The position numbers and the translations under genes were made by a program. A stretch of 40,731 bases of DNA from Pseudonocardiales bacterium (GTDB taxonomy: Bacteria > Actinomycetota > Actinomycetes > Mycobacteriales > Pseudonocardiaceae). The notes under the pieces are model-generated. The model worked only from the letters and a program-made list of their open reading frames with translations. It was not told the DNA's origin and made no database searches. Positions 15,919 through 24,900 of the stretch are shown here, piece by piece; position 1 is the stretch's first letter, and each line of letters begins with the position of its first letter. Location: positions 1 to 40,731 of the forward strand of contig JAFAWY010000104.1 of assembly GCA_019241525.1 (NCBI GenBank), given 5' to 3'.

Positions 15919-16403
15919 TAGATCCTGTGCCTAGAGTCGCACGGGGCAAACAACAACTCCTGTGGTAGCAGGCTGACCCGGCGTCGCTCACCCGGCTAGG
16001 CCACGTCGGTTACCAGGCCGAAGGCGTATAGGTCTGCACGTGCCCCCTGGCGGATCGTGCCGCCGGTGAGCGTCAGGCGCCGCGTGCCACAGCCGTCCGT
16101 GCGTTTCTGCGCAACCTTGCTACCTGACCACGACACAGACCAGCACGCTGTAGTCCATGACATGACGAGCGCTGAGGCTCTTCGACGCCGAGGACTGTGG
16201 TGACCCGGCCAGCATCGGTCGCTGGCTGACGCCTACCTCTGAGCTGAGTAATGCAGAATCCGGCAGGAGATAGGTATCACGTAACGACCTTGAATAGTGC
16301 AGACGGCGGTGGTTGGCTACCGCAGCCGTTGAAAAAATATGTTCAGCCGGACTCATATGACTTGTCCGCGTATTGCAAGGGGTTTACCGCGTCGGCAACT
16401 GTA
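15919..16403. other. Accessory stretch without a confident gene
   Basis: No confident gene. On the minus strand a frame ending with TAG near 15996-15998 reads ...RTDGCGTRRLTLTGG followed by TIRQGARADLYAFGLVTDVA; this looks like the C-terminal end of some protein and its upstream part fades into noise, so it may be a pseudogene tail. I cannot name the family. The rest is of mixed composition, falling to AT-rich sequence near 16330-16340. Confidence 0.3.
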
Positions 16404-16601
16404 CTAGTTTTTGAATTCGTCCGCGCGTGCGCAGAAGTTTTTCCATATCGCGTCTTTGAAGGTTAAAAATGGCCCCGAAGGGGCTTTCGAGTCGCGGACC
16501 AATGTCATTTTTCCGGTGCGCGCTACCTCAACGCAGCCAGAATTCCCGCTTGCAGTGCTCTTTTTCCACAGAAGAGATCGCTGCTGCTCCTGCTCCGTCA
16601 C
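16404..16601 (-). CDS. DUF397-domain protein
   Basis: This 65-residue protein starts VTEQEQQRSLLWKKSTASGN and continues SGCVEVA...VRDSKAPSGPFLTFKDAIWKNFCA, the complete and typical DUF397 pattern (W-K/R-KS near the start, CVEVA, VRDSK, L-F-T-x-x-x-W). These small actinobacterial proteins partner WhiJ-like XRE/DUF5753 regulators, and some pairs behave like toxin-antitoxin modules. The start is GTG at 16601, with AGAGGGG 8 nt upstream; the open frame continues further but loses family resemblance. It lies apart from both XRE genes of this block (14713 and 18699) and on the opposite strand, unlike the usual tandem order. The length is normal for the family. Confidence 0.85.
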   Translation of the reverse strand: MTEQEQQRSLLWKKSTASGNSGCVEVARTGKMTLVRDSKAPSGPFLTFKDAIWKNFCARADEFKN

Positions 16602-16737
16602 TGCGGATTCCCCTCTTCTCAAGTTTGATTGACCTAGCCGCCGCGCGCGCTCCGCTCTTTGCTTTTGCAACGCTCTTTGAATCTTGCAGGTTACTGAGAT
16701 GAGACAATCGTGATCAAATCGTAACCATATGTGATAT

Positions 16738-16810
16738 GCAGACTGCTATCTAGCCGTTGGAAAGTCGCGGTCTGCGGCAAGCTGAGCGTTGGCCACGTAC
16801 TGAACTCCCT
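16738..16810. repeat. Direct repeat with hairpin, copy A
   Basis: It begins GCAGACTGCTATCTAGCC, contains GCGGTCTGC (16767-16775) which pairs with the first nine bases (one G-T wobble), then CGGCAAGC, and ends ACGTACTGAACTCCCT. It aligns along its whole length with copy B at 16854-16928, 116 bp further on. Confidence 0.7.
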
Positions 16811-16853
16811 GGATTTGAAGTGTTCCCTATTGCGCCTACTGACAAGACGTCGG

Positions 16854-16928
16854 GCAGACTGCTATCTGGCTTTTTGGAGGTAGCAGTCTGCGGCAAGCGA
16901 GGACCTTGGTGACGTAGTGAACTTCCCT
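16854..16928. repeat. Direct repeat with hairpin, copy B
   Basis: GCAGACTGCTA (16854-16864) pairs perfectly with TAGCAGTCTGC (16881-16891) over a 16-nt loop, then CGGCAAGC, and the end ACGTAGTGAACTTCCCT matches copy A. The stem is kept in both copies although its bases differ (GCAGTCTGC here, GCGGTCTGC in A), suggesting the fold matters. Confidence 0.7.
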
Positions 16929-17442
16929 CGTACGAGGTGCGCCCGTCGAGGGGTGGCGGAACGACGCATGCAGACCGCCACTGTCCGGCTTGCCGCATCG
17001 CAACCGGGGTGCGCGGAGGACTTAGCTACCGAATGTGGCAAAAAACAGCGCCTCCAAAGTCTCTGCCGGGACTCGGAGCCACTGTTTTTCGGCGTCGTAG
17101 CAGCTGTTACGGCACCCTCTGCTGCACTCAAGATGGACAGCCAGGCCACGCAACAATACTACACGCCAAGCGGCAAGCTGCAAACTTGCTTATGTATATC
17201 GGCGCCGTGCCAGACCGTTAACAGGCCGCTTCGGCAAGACACCACGCGGACTGTTCGACAGCCTTCTGCGGCTTCCCGGAAGGCGCTATGAGCGGATGTC
17301 ACAGCTCCTGTTGACAACCCACGTGTAGGGATATGTCAAAGAGTTCCCAAACAACGTGCATTCGCCAAGAACATCGCGGAAGGCCGGGTAGGCTCGAACT
17401 GGCTCCCATGGGGAGACGTGGTACGAAGAGAAGGTATTCGAC

Positions 17443-17862
17443 ATGAACGGTCAACCTCAAAGGATGAGTTTCCGGCATATAGGGAGAAAATCTGAGCGTA
17501 CGATTCCCCGCCGGTCATGGTGGCGTCGCCTGCTGGGTACACGCCATGTAGACCCGGAACACGTGCATCTGGACGACAATCAGCGGCTCGTCCGGCGTTT
17601 GCAAGAGGCCATCGTAGAGCTCGGGCTCACCCAGACCACCTACAGCATCAGTGGAGGCGACACCCTCCACGTCCCGGAGATGGTGTCGGTGATGGGCAGG
17701 CCTCCGAGCAAGGTGGACATCCGTATCCTGCAAAGTCAGACGCTCGAGGACTTCGCCACACAGGCCCCAGCGATCGCGTACAGGCTCGGCGTGGCGAAGG
17801 TTCGCGTGGTCGGGCTGGGTCCGTCCGTTATACGGCTGGAACTGGTGCGGGAACAAGGTTGA
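17443..17862 (+). pseudogene. Truncated FtsK/Tra-like translocase fragment (integrative element remnant)
   Basis: A 139-residue frame with a good ribosome site (GAGAAGG, 8 nt before ATG). It contains VPEMVSVMGRPPSKVDIRIL, then QTLEDFATQAPAIAYRLGVAKVRVVGLGP and SVIRLELVREQ. This resembles the region just N-terminal to the ATPase core of FtsK/TraSA-type DNA translocases encoded by actinomycete integrative and conjugative elements (AICEs). The stop comes directly after this region, so there is no Walker A or Walker B motif and no ATPase domain; full-length relatives are several hundred residues longer. Downstream reading frames do not restore it. I therefore call it a 5' remnant of a transfer gene. 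It lies beside palindromic repeats, XRE/DUF397 genes and a small membrane protein often seen in such elements. The family call rests on motif memory without a search. Confidence 0.55.
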
Positions 17863-18420
17863 CCGCCGCGCGTCTGATCACCGGCTGCCGGTCAAGTGCG
17901 CGCCGACGCAGCAGACACCGGCGCGATCTGGTGCGGTGGTCGGTTACCCGCCGAAATACGCGACGATGGTTGCCGGTTTCTGGTGTCGCTCGGGCAAGAC
18001 GTTTGACGCGACGGCCACCGTAACCAAACCAACGTCCCGAAATCTTTTACTGGACACGGGAATCTGATCTTGGCATCGTCGTCGCCGCTACGACGCCAAG
18101 GCCCTGCGCATGAACATGCGCAGCGGACCTCGTTAACCTTACCTGCGAGCAAACCCATTGCCAAGTAGTATTATGCGCCAAGATATCACGCCAAATCATC
18201 CATCGATGGCAACGAGCCCGATGGCTCACAATTTTCCGCGACGGCTCGATACGGTCGAGTTACAACAGTATGTCTGGAGTAGCACATTCCCGCTGATGGC
18301 GTGTCGAACGGTCCGCCAGCGTTCTGCGTCGATCAGAAAACGTGCTGGGTGCCCGTTAGCGTGGCCCGTGGTCTTCTGAATTCGGTGATCAATTAGATAG
18401 GCATGGAGGTGAATCTATCG
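17863..18420. other. Gene-poor stretch with hairpins after the translocase fragment
   Basis: No supported gene. A 9-bp perfect hairpin, CTGCGCATG (18104-18112) with CATGCGCAG (18115-18123), and just before it an imperfect stem (CTTGGC at 18069-18074 with GCCAAG at 18095-18100) could be a terminator or operator. The remainder is AT-richer than the cell-wall genes and looks decayed. Confidence 0.4.
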
Positions 18421-18576
18421 ATGCGTCGAGGTGGGACTGAAAGGATCATTCGTGCCGCGATCGGTAACTGGGGTATGACCCTGAGGCTGTGCCTTCTCGT
18501 CGGTGTGGTAGCCGCTGCAATGGCGATCGTGGTCTATTTGGTCCACCCGTCGGCTCTGTTCATGTTCATAAGATAG
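18421..18576 (+). CDS. Small single-pass membrane protein (51 aa)
   Basis: The frame encodes MRRGGTERIIRAAIGNWGMT followed by LRLCLLVGVVAAAMAIVVYL and VHPSALFMFIR. The layout is a basic N-terminus, one clear transmembrane helix (about 20-40) and a short tail. A perfect GGAGGTGA stands at 18405-18412, 8 nt before the ATG, which makes translation very likely. I know the type only as small unknown proteins found near XRE regulators and integrative elements in actinomycetes. It lies 122 bp upstream of the truncated XRE gene in the same direction, so the two may be co-transcribed. The function is unknown. Confidence 0.7.
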   Translation: MRRGGTERIIRAAIGNWGMTLRLCLLVGVVAAAMAIVVYLVHPSALFMFIR

Positions 18577-18698
18577 CGGACATGCGGTGGTGGGGGGTTG
18601 CCTTCACCTGCCACTTCGCCGAATAACGAAGTTTCTCGCGCCCAGGACTGCGAGGTATGATTGCGACCGCATTCGTGTGGCAGGAAAGGATTCCGACG

Positions 18699-19007
18699 AT
18701 GACGGCAAGTCAGGATATGTCGGCCTTGCGGCTATCGGCCGAGTTGCGTAATAAGCGCGAACTGGCGCAACGTACTCAGAAGCAAGTCGCTCATGCCATG
18801 GACTGGTCAGCGTCCAAAGTAATCCGCATCGAAGCCGGCGCGGTGGGTATCTCCACCACCGACCTTCGGGCACTACTCGCCTACTATCAGATAGAGGACG
18901 AGAAGCAGACCGAGGAGTTGGTTGAGCTAGCGCGGGTGGTGCGAGCCAACAGGAGCTCCCACAATCGCAATGTGGACGCAGAACGCGGTTTTTCCAGGCC
19001 CGATTAG
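18699..19007 (+). CDS. Short XRE-family HTH protein lacking the DUF5753 domain
   Basis: This encodes 102 residues: LSAELRNKRELAQRTQKQVA, then HAMDWSASKVIRIEAGAVG and STTDLRALLAYYQIED, nearly the same HTH as the 14713 protein. After ELARVVRANRSSHNRN the protein ends at a TAG, whereas WhiJ-like relatives continue about 180 more residues with DUF5753. It is therefore either a truncated gene or a stand-alone DNA-binding protein; no continuation is visible before the convergent helicase gene, whose stop is 24 bp away. AAAGGA stands about 8 nt upstream of the ATG. An earlier in-frame start at 18657 is possible but lacks a ribosome site. Confidence 0.7.
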   Translation: MTASQDMSALRLSAELRNKRELAQRTQKQVAHAMDWSASKVIRIEAGAVGISTTDLRALLAYYQIEDEKQTEELVELARVVRANRSSHNRNVDAERGFSRPD

Positions 19008-19030
19008 CGCAGTCTGCATCCAGACTGCGG

Positions 19031-21385
19031 TTAAACGAGGGTGAGGACGTCCGGGAGGGTGCCTAGGTAGACGATGCACAGGCGGCTTGTGGTACGGGTC
19101 AGGGCAACGTAGAGATCGTTGAGGCCGCGTGGGGACTCGGCCATGATGGTCGCGGGATCGACTAACACCACCGCATCGAATTCGAGGCCCTTGGCCTGGG
19201 CCACGCTGAGTACGGTGATCGGCGCGTCGAGATCGGCGTTACTGGCCGCCGGAACTACAGCGCGCAGCTCGGCCAGTTGCGCGGCGGGACCCAGCACGGC
19301 GACCCGGCCGTTGCCGACCGCCACTGCCTCCTCGGCGACCACTGCCGGCAGGGCGTCGGCCAGCGCACCGGCTGCGACATAGCGTGGCGACACGCCGGTG
19401 TGGCGCACCGACTGCGGAGGCGTGATGTCGACATCGATCGCGGCGAGCACCCGATCGGCCAGCTGCGCGATCTCCGCGGGGTTACGGTAGTTGATCGTGA
19501 GCTGTTCCAGCCGCCACCGATCAGCGACATAGGGGCCCAGCACGTCAGCCCACGATCCGGCGCCCGCACGGTTGCCGGTCTGCGCCAGGTCCCCGACCAC
19601 GGTCATCGAGCGGCTCGGGCACCGTCGCATGAGCACCCGCCACCCCATCGGGGACAGCTCCTGGGCCTCGTCCACGATGACGTGACCGTAGGTCCACGTG
19701 CGGTCCGCCGCAGCGCGCTCGGCCGTGCTCTCGTAGCGCCGCGCGCGCTGCCGGTCGGCCAGCCGGTCGGCGTCGATGAGATCAGTGGCGCGGAGCAGTT
19801 CGGGATCCAGATCCTCGTCCAGGTCCAGGATGTCGAGCACGCCTTGCGCGTACTGCAGCTCCTCGCGCAACGCGGCCGCCTCGCGGGCGGCTTCGGCGCT
19901 GCCGTCAGAGCCCAGCAGTTCGGCTGCCTCATCCAGCAGCGGGACATCGGCAGGGGTCCACACCAGGTCTGGATCGGCTGCTGGGTCCGGCGCAGGCCGG
20001 GCCAACAGGTCACGATCTGCACCAGCCAGCAGCCGGCGGGTGGCGCTGGCCAGCAGTTGCGGGTCGGCGTAGAGATCCCGTAGCAGCTGCTCAGGTGACA
20101 GCGTCGGCCACAGTGACTCCAGCGCCGCCGTCAGCCCCGGGCTATCGCGCAGCTCGGAGCGAATGTCTGCCACATCGCCGCGGTCCAGGAAGCCGGCGCC
20201 GAGCCCGGCCGCGACCCGCTCGGCCAGTGCGGACACGACTTCCCGGAAGAAGATCCGTTTCGCCTCGTTGTGCGGGCGCCGCGAACGCCGCGCCCGGGTA
20301 CGCGCCGGCAGGCACACCGCGCGGTCCAGCTGGACGGCCTGCCCATCGACGACAACATCGATCGGCTTCTCCGGCACCCGCTGGCGGTCCCGGACCGCGG
20401 CAGCCACCACCTTCGCCATTTCCAGGCGACCCTTGACCGCGGCGGTCTCATCGGATTCGACACCGCGGGCATGCAGGCCCGGATGCAGCTGGGCGACCGT
20501 GCACAGCAGCACGCTGGTCTCGCCGAGGGAGGGCAGTACGTGCTCGATGTAGCGCAGGAACGTCGCGTTCGGCCCGACCACCAGTACACCGCGTTTGGCC
20601 AGCTGGCGGCGGTGGGTGTAGAGCAGGTAAGCCGCCCGGTGCAGCGCGACGGCGGTCTTGCCGGTGCCCGGGCCGCCCTGCACGACCAGCACGCCCTGCG
20701 GCTTGGCGCGGATGATCCGGTCCTGCTCAGCCTGGATGGTCGCGACGATGTCCGACATCCGGCCGGTCCGGCTCTCCGCGAGCGCGGCCATCAACGCTGC
20801 TTCGCTGGTCAGGCTGGTCGCTGACGATGGCTCAGCGGCAGAGGAATCGGAGAGATCGAGCACCTCGTCATCGACGCTGAGCACCGTACGGCTTCGGGTC
20901 CGGATGTGCCGCCGGCGGCGCACACCCTCGGGACGGGCCGCAGTCGCGGTGTAGAACGGGCGCGCAGCGGGGGCCCGCCAGTCGATGAGCAGGGGCTGGT
21001 AGTTGTGGTCCTCATCGAGCAGGCCCAGCCGGCCGACGTAGCGCCGCCCGTTGCAGGCGTCGTCAGGTCCGTCACCGGAGTCGGCATCAGGGTCACTGTG
21101 CAGATCCAGGCGCCCGAAACACAAGCCCTGCTCGACGCCGTCCAGGTTGGCCAGCTGCTGGGAGTACATCGCTGCAGCGGCGTCGCGCTCGGTGAGCGCT
21201 TGCGGGGTGCCGGTGGTGGGCGCCCGCAGTACCTCAGCCAGGCGCGCCGCGGTGTACCGGCGACGTTCGTCGAGATGCCGGTAGAGCAGGCTGATGTAGT
21301 CCTGCTCCACCGCAACGGCAGCATCGACGTCGATGTCTGGGCCCGAGACGCTAGGGCTGTTGGGCAAGACCGGCACGCGATGCAT
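19031..21385 (-). CDS. UvrD/Rep-superfamily helicase-like ATPase, HelD/HelR-type
   Basis: This 784-residue superfamily 1 ATPase is of the HelD type, whose members bind RNA polymerase and recycle or rescue it; the actinobacterial HelR branch is linked to rifamycin tolerance. Seen: a coiled N-terminal part (EQDYISLLYRHLDERRRYTA), YVGRLGLLDEDHNYQPLLIDWRAPAARPFY (the DWRAP motif typical of HelD), Walker A GGPGTGKT (237-244), VGPNATFLRYIEHVLPSLGE, HVIVDEAQELSPMGWRVL (motif II DEAQ), INYRNPAEIA and a C-terminal LSVAQAKGLEFDAVVLVD with YVALTRTTSRL. It is not a UvrD repair helicase, as shown by the HelD N-terminal and secondary-channel insert. The start at 21385 has AAGG only a few bases away; the frame extends 21 codons further without a signal. 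No rifamycin-associated element is visible upstream. Its place among arabinan genes looks incidental. Confidence 0.85.
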   Translation of the reverse strand: MHRVPVLPNSPSVSGPDIDVDAAVAVEQDYISLLYRHLDERRRYTAARLAEVLRAPTTGTPQALTERDAAAAMYSQQLANLDGVEQGLCFGRLDLHSDPDADSGDGPDDACNGRRYVGRLGLLDEDHNYQPLLIDWRAPAARPFYTATAARPEGVRRRRHIRTRSRTVLSVDDEVLDLSDSSAAEPSSATSLTSEAALMAALAESRTGRMSDIVATIQAEQDRIIRAKPQGVLVVQGGPGTGKTAVALHRAAYLLYTHRRQLAKRGVLVVGPNATFLRYIEHVLPSLGETSVLLCTVAQLHPGLHARGVESDETAAVKGRLEMAKVVAAAVRDRQRVPEKPIDVVVDGQAVQLDRAVCLPARTRARRSRRPHNEAKRIFFREVVSALAERVAAGLGAGFLDRGDVADIRSELRDSPGLTAALESLWPTLSPEQLLRDLYADPQLLASATRRLLAGADRDLLARPAPDPAADPDLVWTPADVPLLDEAAELLGSDGSAEAAREAAALREELQYAQGVLDILDLDEDLDPELLRATDLIDADRLADRQRARRYESTAERAAADRTWTYGHVIVDEAQELSPMGWRVLMRRCPSRSMTVVGDLAQTGNRAGAGSWADVLGPYVADRWRLEQLTINYRNPAEIAQLADRVLAAIDVDITPPQSVRHTGVSPRYVAAGALADALPAVVAEEAVAVGNGRVAVLGPAAQLAELRAVVPAASNADLDAPITVLSVAQAKGLEFDAVVLVDPATIMAESPRGLNDLYVALTRTTSRLCIVYLGTLPDVLTLV

Positions 21386-21475
21386 CCACCTTCGACGACG
21401 GGTACGGCGAACTTGACGGCAACCGGTGGACGGTCGCCGATATTCCAAGGTAGCAAGACCCGCTCGCCGGGTCGC

Positions 21476-21787
21476 TCAGCTTGGCCGGCCGTTCGCGTCC
21501 GCGCCGGCGCTTCCGACCTCACTTCCGGAGAGGTGGTTGGCGTTGCCAGCGGCGCCACCGACGGTGTCCGGATTGGCCATGCCTGGGTGGTCCAGCCACC
21601 AGAGCAGGTTGTTGAAACTGTGCGGCTGGCTGGAGTCACCGTGGTGTCCCGGCGTGCCGCTCGCGCCGTTGCTGTTGCCGCCAAGGATGCCCTGGATACC
21701 AGCGGCACGCATTGACAAGACGGTGCGCGCGGGCAGCAATTCCGCCTCGTAACGGCCGATTTCGGCGTCGCTCATCGCATTGACCAT
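21476..21787 (-). CDS. Small Gly/Asn/His-rich protein with an ELLPARTVLS motif
   Basis: A 103-residue protein: acidic start MVNAMSDAEIGRYE, the motif AELLPARTVLSMRAAG, then a Gly/Ser/Asn-rich part (QGILGGNSNGASGTPGHHGD), a hydrophobic patch (FNNLLWWLDHP) and a Gly/Ala/Asn-rich end. A GGGGGGA run stands 4 nt before the ATG at 21787. The LLP(A/E)R(T/E) motif near the start recalls leader-like sequences in small actinobacterial peptides of unknown function, so it may be a peptide precursor or a small exported protein, but it has no signal peptide and no modification enzyme gene is near. It precedes the helicase gene on the same strand by 90 bp. I do not recognise a named family. Confidence 0.6.
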   Translation of the reverse strand: MVNAMSDAEIGRYEAELLPARTVLSMRAAGIQGILGGNSNGASGTPGHHGDSSQPHSFNNLLWWLDHPGMANPDTVGGAAGNANHLSGSEVGSAGADANGRPS

Positions 21788-21798
21788 AAGATCCCCCC

Positions 21799-21909
21799 GG
21801 AGTTACGGATACGTAGGTAAGGCTCGTCGCCGGCGGCAGTGCCGGCCCAGCCGTCACTTACAGTGCCCAGACGGACACGAGGTCGCAATCCGTATCACTA
21901 CGTAACTCC
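21799..21909. promoter_or_regulatory. Spaced inverted repeat GGAGTTACG/CGTAACTCC upstream of the small gene
   Basis: GGAGTTACG at 21799-21807 and its complement CGTAACTCC at 21901-21909 flank the likely promoter region of the 21787 gene. Each is followed by a related GATACGTA or ATCACTACG sequence. The distance (about 93 bp between arms) suits two operator half-regions better than a hairpin. No protein is known for it. Confidence 0.35.
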
Positions 21910-21954
21910 TTGGGGTTATTACTTAACCGTCCGTTGATGCTACGCAGAGCGCCA

Positions 21955-24900
21955 TCACGGGAGTTCAGGCACGTGAAGGTGCCCGAAGTGCTGCCAGCCC
22001 CACGTTGTTCTGGTGACACGGGAGATAGCCGGGAGGCTGAACGTAGTCACCGGTGTCCAGTGATACAGGGTGCCCACATCCCGCATCGGGTCGCCTCGGA
22101 GGTACACGGCCAACTTCTCGGCCCGGACCAGTGATCGCGGGGTCGCAAACGGTCCACCCAGTTCTGGCGCCGTGGCGATGTAGCCAGAGCTGTCGGCGGC
22201 AGGGGTGCTGACTCGCCAGCGGGGCAGTGCGGCGGTTCCTTCCGGAGTGCCGGCGATCTGCAGACACGGATACAGGAACGCCACCGGCCAGTCGACGATG
22301 GCCTCGGTTCCGGGTGGCAAGAGATCGTGCATCGCAACTGTGCGGGGAACGCGTGGTACCGAGAAAACCAGCGGCATCGTGCCCGGCGCCGGAGATGCGG
22401 TGACCGTAAGTCGTACGAGATCGGCCGACCGGGAATCCGGCACCGCGATTCGGACATCCCTTGGCGCCGGTGCACCGGGCTGGTCGGCCAGCGCGACGGT
22501 ATGCGACACGCTGGGTTTCGGACCGCCGGAATGAGCAAACTCCGCCACCAGGCTGGTACCCCGGTTGAACTCCCCGCTGATGGTCACCACGACCGGCATG
22601 TTCCGGTGATCCAGGCGATACCAGGACGTGTGTCCACGGACGAGCGAGCCGGTCCTGATGCGCCATCCCGGCAATGCCATCCCGGCCATCTGCAGCGAGG
22701 TGGCATCCGCAGGAAGGGACCCCGCTAAATCACCACCTCCGAATGCGGGCAGTAGCCCGGCGAGCGGGTTGGTTTCCACCTCCAGGTGGTCGGCCAGTCC
22801 GCAGTTCGGCCCGGTCAGTGTCTTCAGACTGTCTGCTGCCAGGCTGTAGCTATTGCGTTGCCTGATTCCCGCACGGGCGACGGAACCGACTTCCAGCCCG
22901 ACGGTGGCGACGATGAGAACCAGCGCGAGCAACCCAGGCGCAGGGACGTATCGCGTGATCGACGGCGGCCGCCCGCCTGCCTGGGCCCAGGCCACCGACA
23001 CACCCGAGATGGCCGTCAGCAGCAGTCCTCCGGCGAGCGCGGTGGTAGCTGCGGAGACGCCGCCAAGCTGAGGCGCCAGCGTGCTCCAAGTGATGCCATA
23101 GTTCGACACGTAGGGCCACTGATTGCGGCCGGCCAGCGCGTAACCGGCAGCCAGCGCCAGCGCTGCGGTGCCGACGGTGGTGGCCGCCAACGGCCGGGTT
23201 GTGGCCCGCGCGAGCGCGGTCTTGGACCACAGCTGAACCGCGACCACCAGAACGGCACTGCCCACCCCGGCGAACGCGCCGAAATGGTAGGTCCACTTGG
23301 TCGGGGTGAAAGTCAACGCGGCCAGTGACAGCACCAGCGTCATCGCAAGCCGGAACACCGGGCCCCTGGCGGTGCCCGCGGTGCCCCGATCCCGGAACCA
23401 GCCGATTCCGGCGAGCCCGAGCAGGGTCAGCAGCACCGGCACCCGGCGCTGCAACGCGCCCTCGACGGAGTCGACAGTGAGCAACTTTGCGTAGCGTTGC
23501 GGTTCCTCGAACCACGGCTGGACCCCGACGATCAACGTCCGAATCCGGGTCGCCTCCGACACCGACGCCAGCGTCTGATCCGCGTAGGCCAGCAGCAGCG
23601 CGCTACTCGGGGCGGCGATCAGCAGCACCAGCAGCGCGAACCGGGACAGGTTGGGTCGTTGCCGCAGCGCGCGCAGCAGCGGCACCAACCCGGCCAACAA
23701 CGGCGTGAACGTGACGATCCCCGTGGGCGTTACCGCCGTCGCGGCCGCCGCCACGACCAGACCCAGCAGCACCGGTAGCAGCCTGCGGGTGACCACCGCG
23801 CGCTCCACCCCGAGCAGCACGAGCAGCCCGGCCACCGCGATCCACGGTTCCGGCCGCAGTCCCAGGTTGAAGGGGAGCCACCAAGCGGCGAAGGCGGCGG
23901 CCGCCACCCAGACTGTTCCCGGTCGCGCCGTGAAGGTACCCAGTCGGGGCAGCAAAGCGCGGGACAGCAGCAGCCAGCAGACCACTCCCAGCACGGTGGA
24001 CGGGATCCGCATCCATAGCGGGGCAACGCTGACCCGAGCCCACAGCGAGTACAGCTCGTAGAACCATCCGAACGGCGCCTCAGGTGCGTTCAGCCAGCGA
24101 TACAGGTTCCCGATGTAGCCGTTCGCGCCGCGGGTGCGGATGATCCCGGTGATGTAGCCGTCATCGACGGTGATCGGTCCGATCACCGCCCACACCGCTA
24201 GGCCCGTTGTCACCACCACGTCGACGGCCCGGATCTGCCACCAACCCGACGACACCAGGCGAACTCGGCGGGTGCGGGCGTCCCCACTGTCCAGCCGGGC
24301 GACCGTGAGCAGTGCTGCCAGCAGAGCCAGCACGCTGAGCACTGCGAGAGCGGCCTTGGCCAGCGTCATCGAGGTCTGGAACCGGGTATCGGTGACGAGG
24401 GTCATGCGCAGCCCGGCGGTGCTGGGCGCTTCCGTGAACGCCCCCGCCACCACCGGCCGGACATCTGCCCTGACTTCGCCGGCGGGCTGGCCGTTGACGT
24501 CGACCCAGGTTCGATCCGGATCAGACCCGATCTGCAGGACGCACGAACCTGCAGGTTGCGTCGTGCGCGCTACTTGCTTGCCGTAGCTGGATACCACCAG
24601 GTGGCCGTCGAGACGCTCAACCCGCAGCCCGGGCAGGAGCGGCGCAGTGGGATCGGGCCGCAGCGCCACGGTGGACAGCAACACCGTGTCCGCTGACGGG
24701 TCGCCTGCGCAGGGCACGGTCGCGGTGAGGTCCACCGGTTGGTAGGGCATCAGCGGGATGGCCGCAGCTGTCACAGCGGGATCCGCGCCAACCGTGGGCC
24801 AGCTCAAGGTCACCCGATCCTGAGCTACGGGAGCAAACGGCACCGCCAAAGCGGCCAGTGCAGCGATCAGGCCGAGCACGATCGCGGCGTACCACAGCCG

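Larger units (their letters stand above)
16602..17442. other. Repeat-rich non-coding stretch upstream of the Tra/FtsK fragment
   Basis: No convincing gene. The stretch holds two direct repeats with internal hairpins (listed separately), a third partial copy near 16970-16997 (GCAGACCGC, then GCTTGCCGC in inverted sense) and another CGGCAAGCTG at 17171-17180 followed by a GCAAG/CTTGC stem. Such clusters of related palindromes are seen at plasmid and integrative-element replication or transfer loci. That interpretation is inference. Confidence 0.45.

Noticed and set aside
15996-16130. Minus-strand coding tail ending DLYAFGLVTDVA
   Set aside because: Protein-like at its end, but no start, no ribosome site and no recognised family, so mentioned only as a possible pseudogene remnant.
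21386-21475. Rifamycin-associated element upstream of the HelD-like gene
   Set aside because: GGGTCTTGCTACC shows only a weak partial likeness to the recalled consensus.
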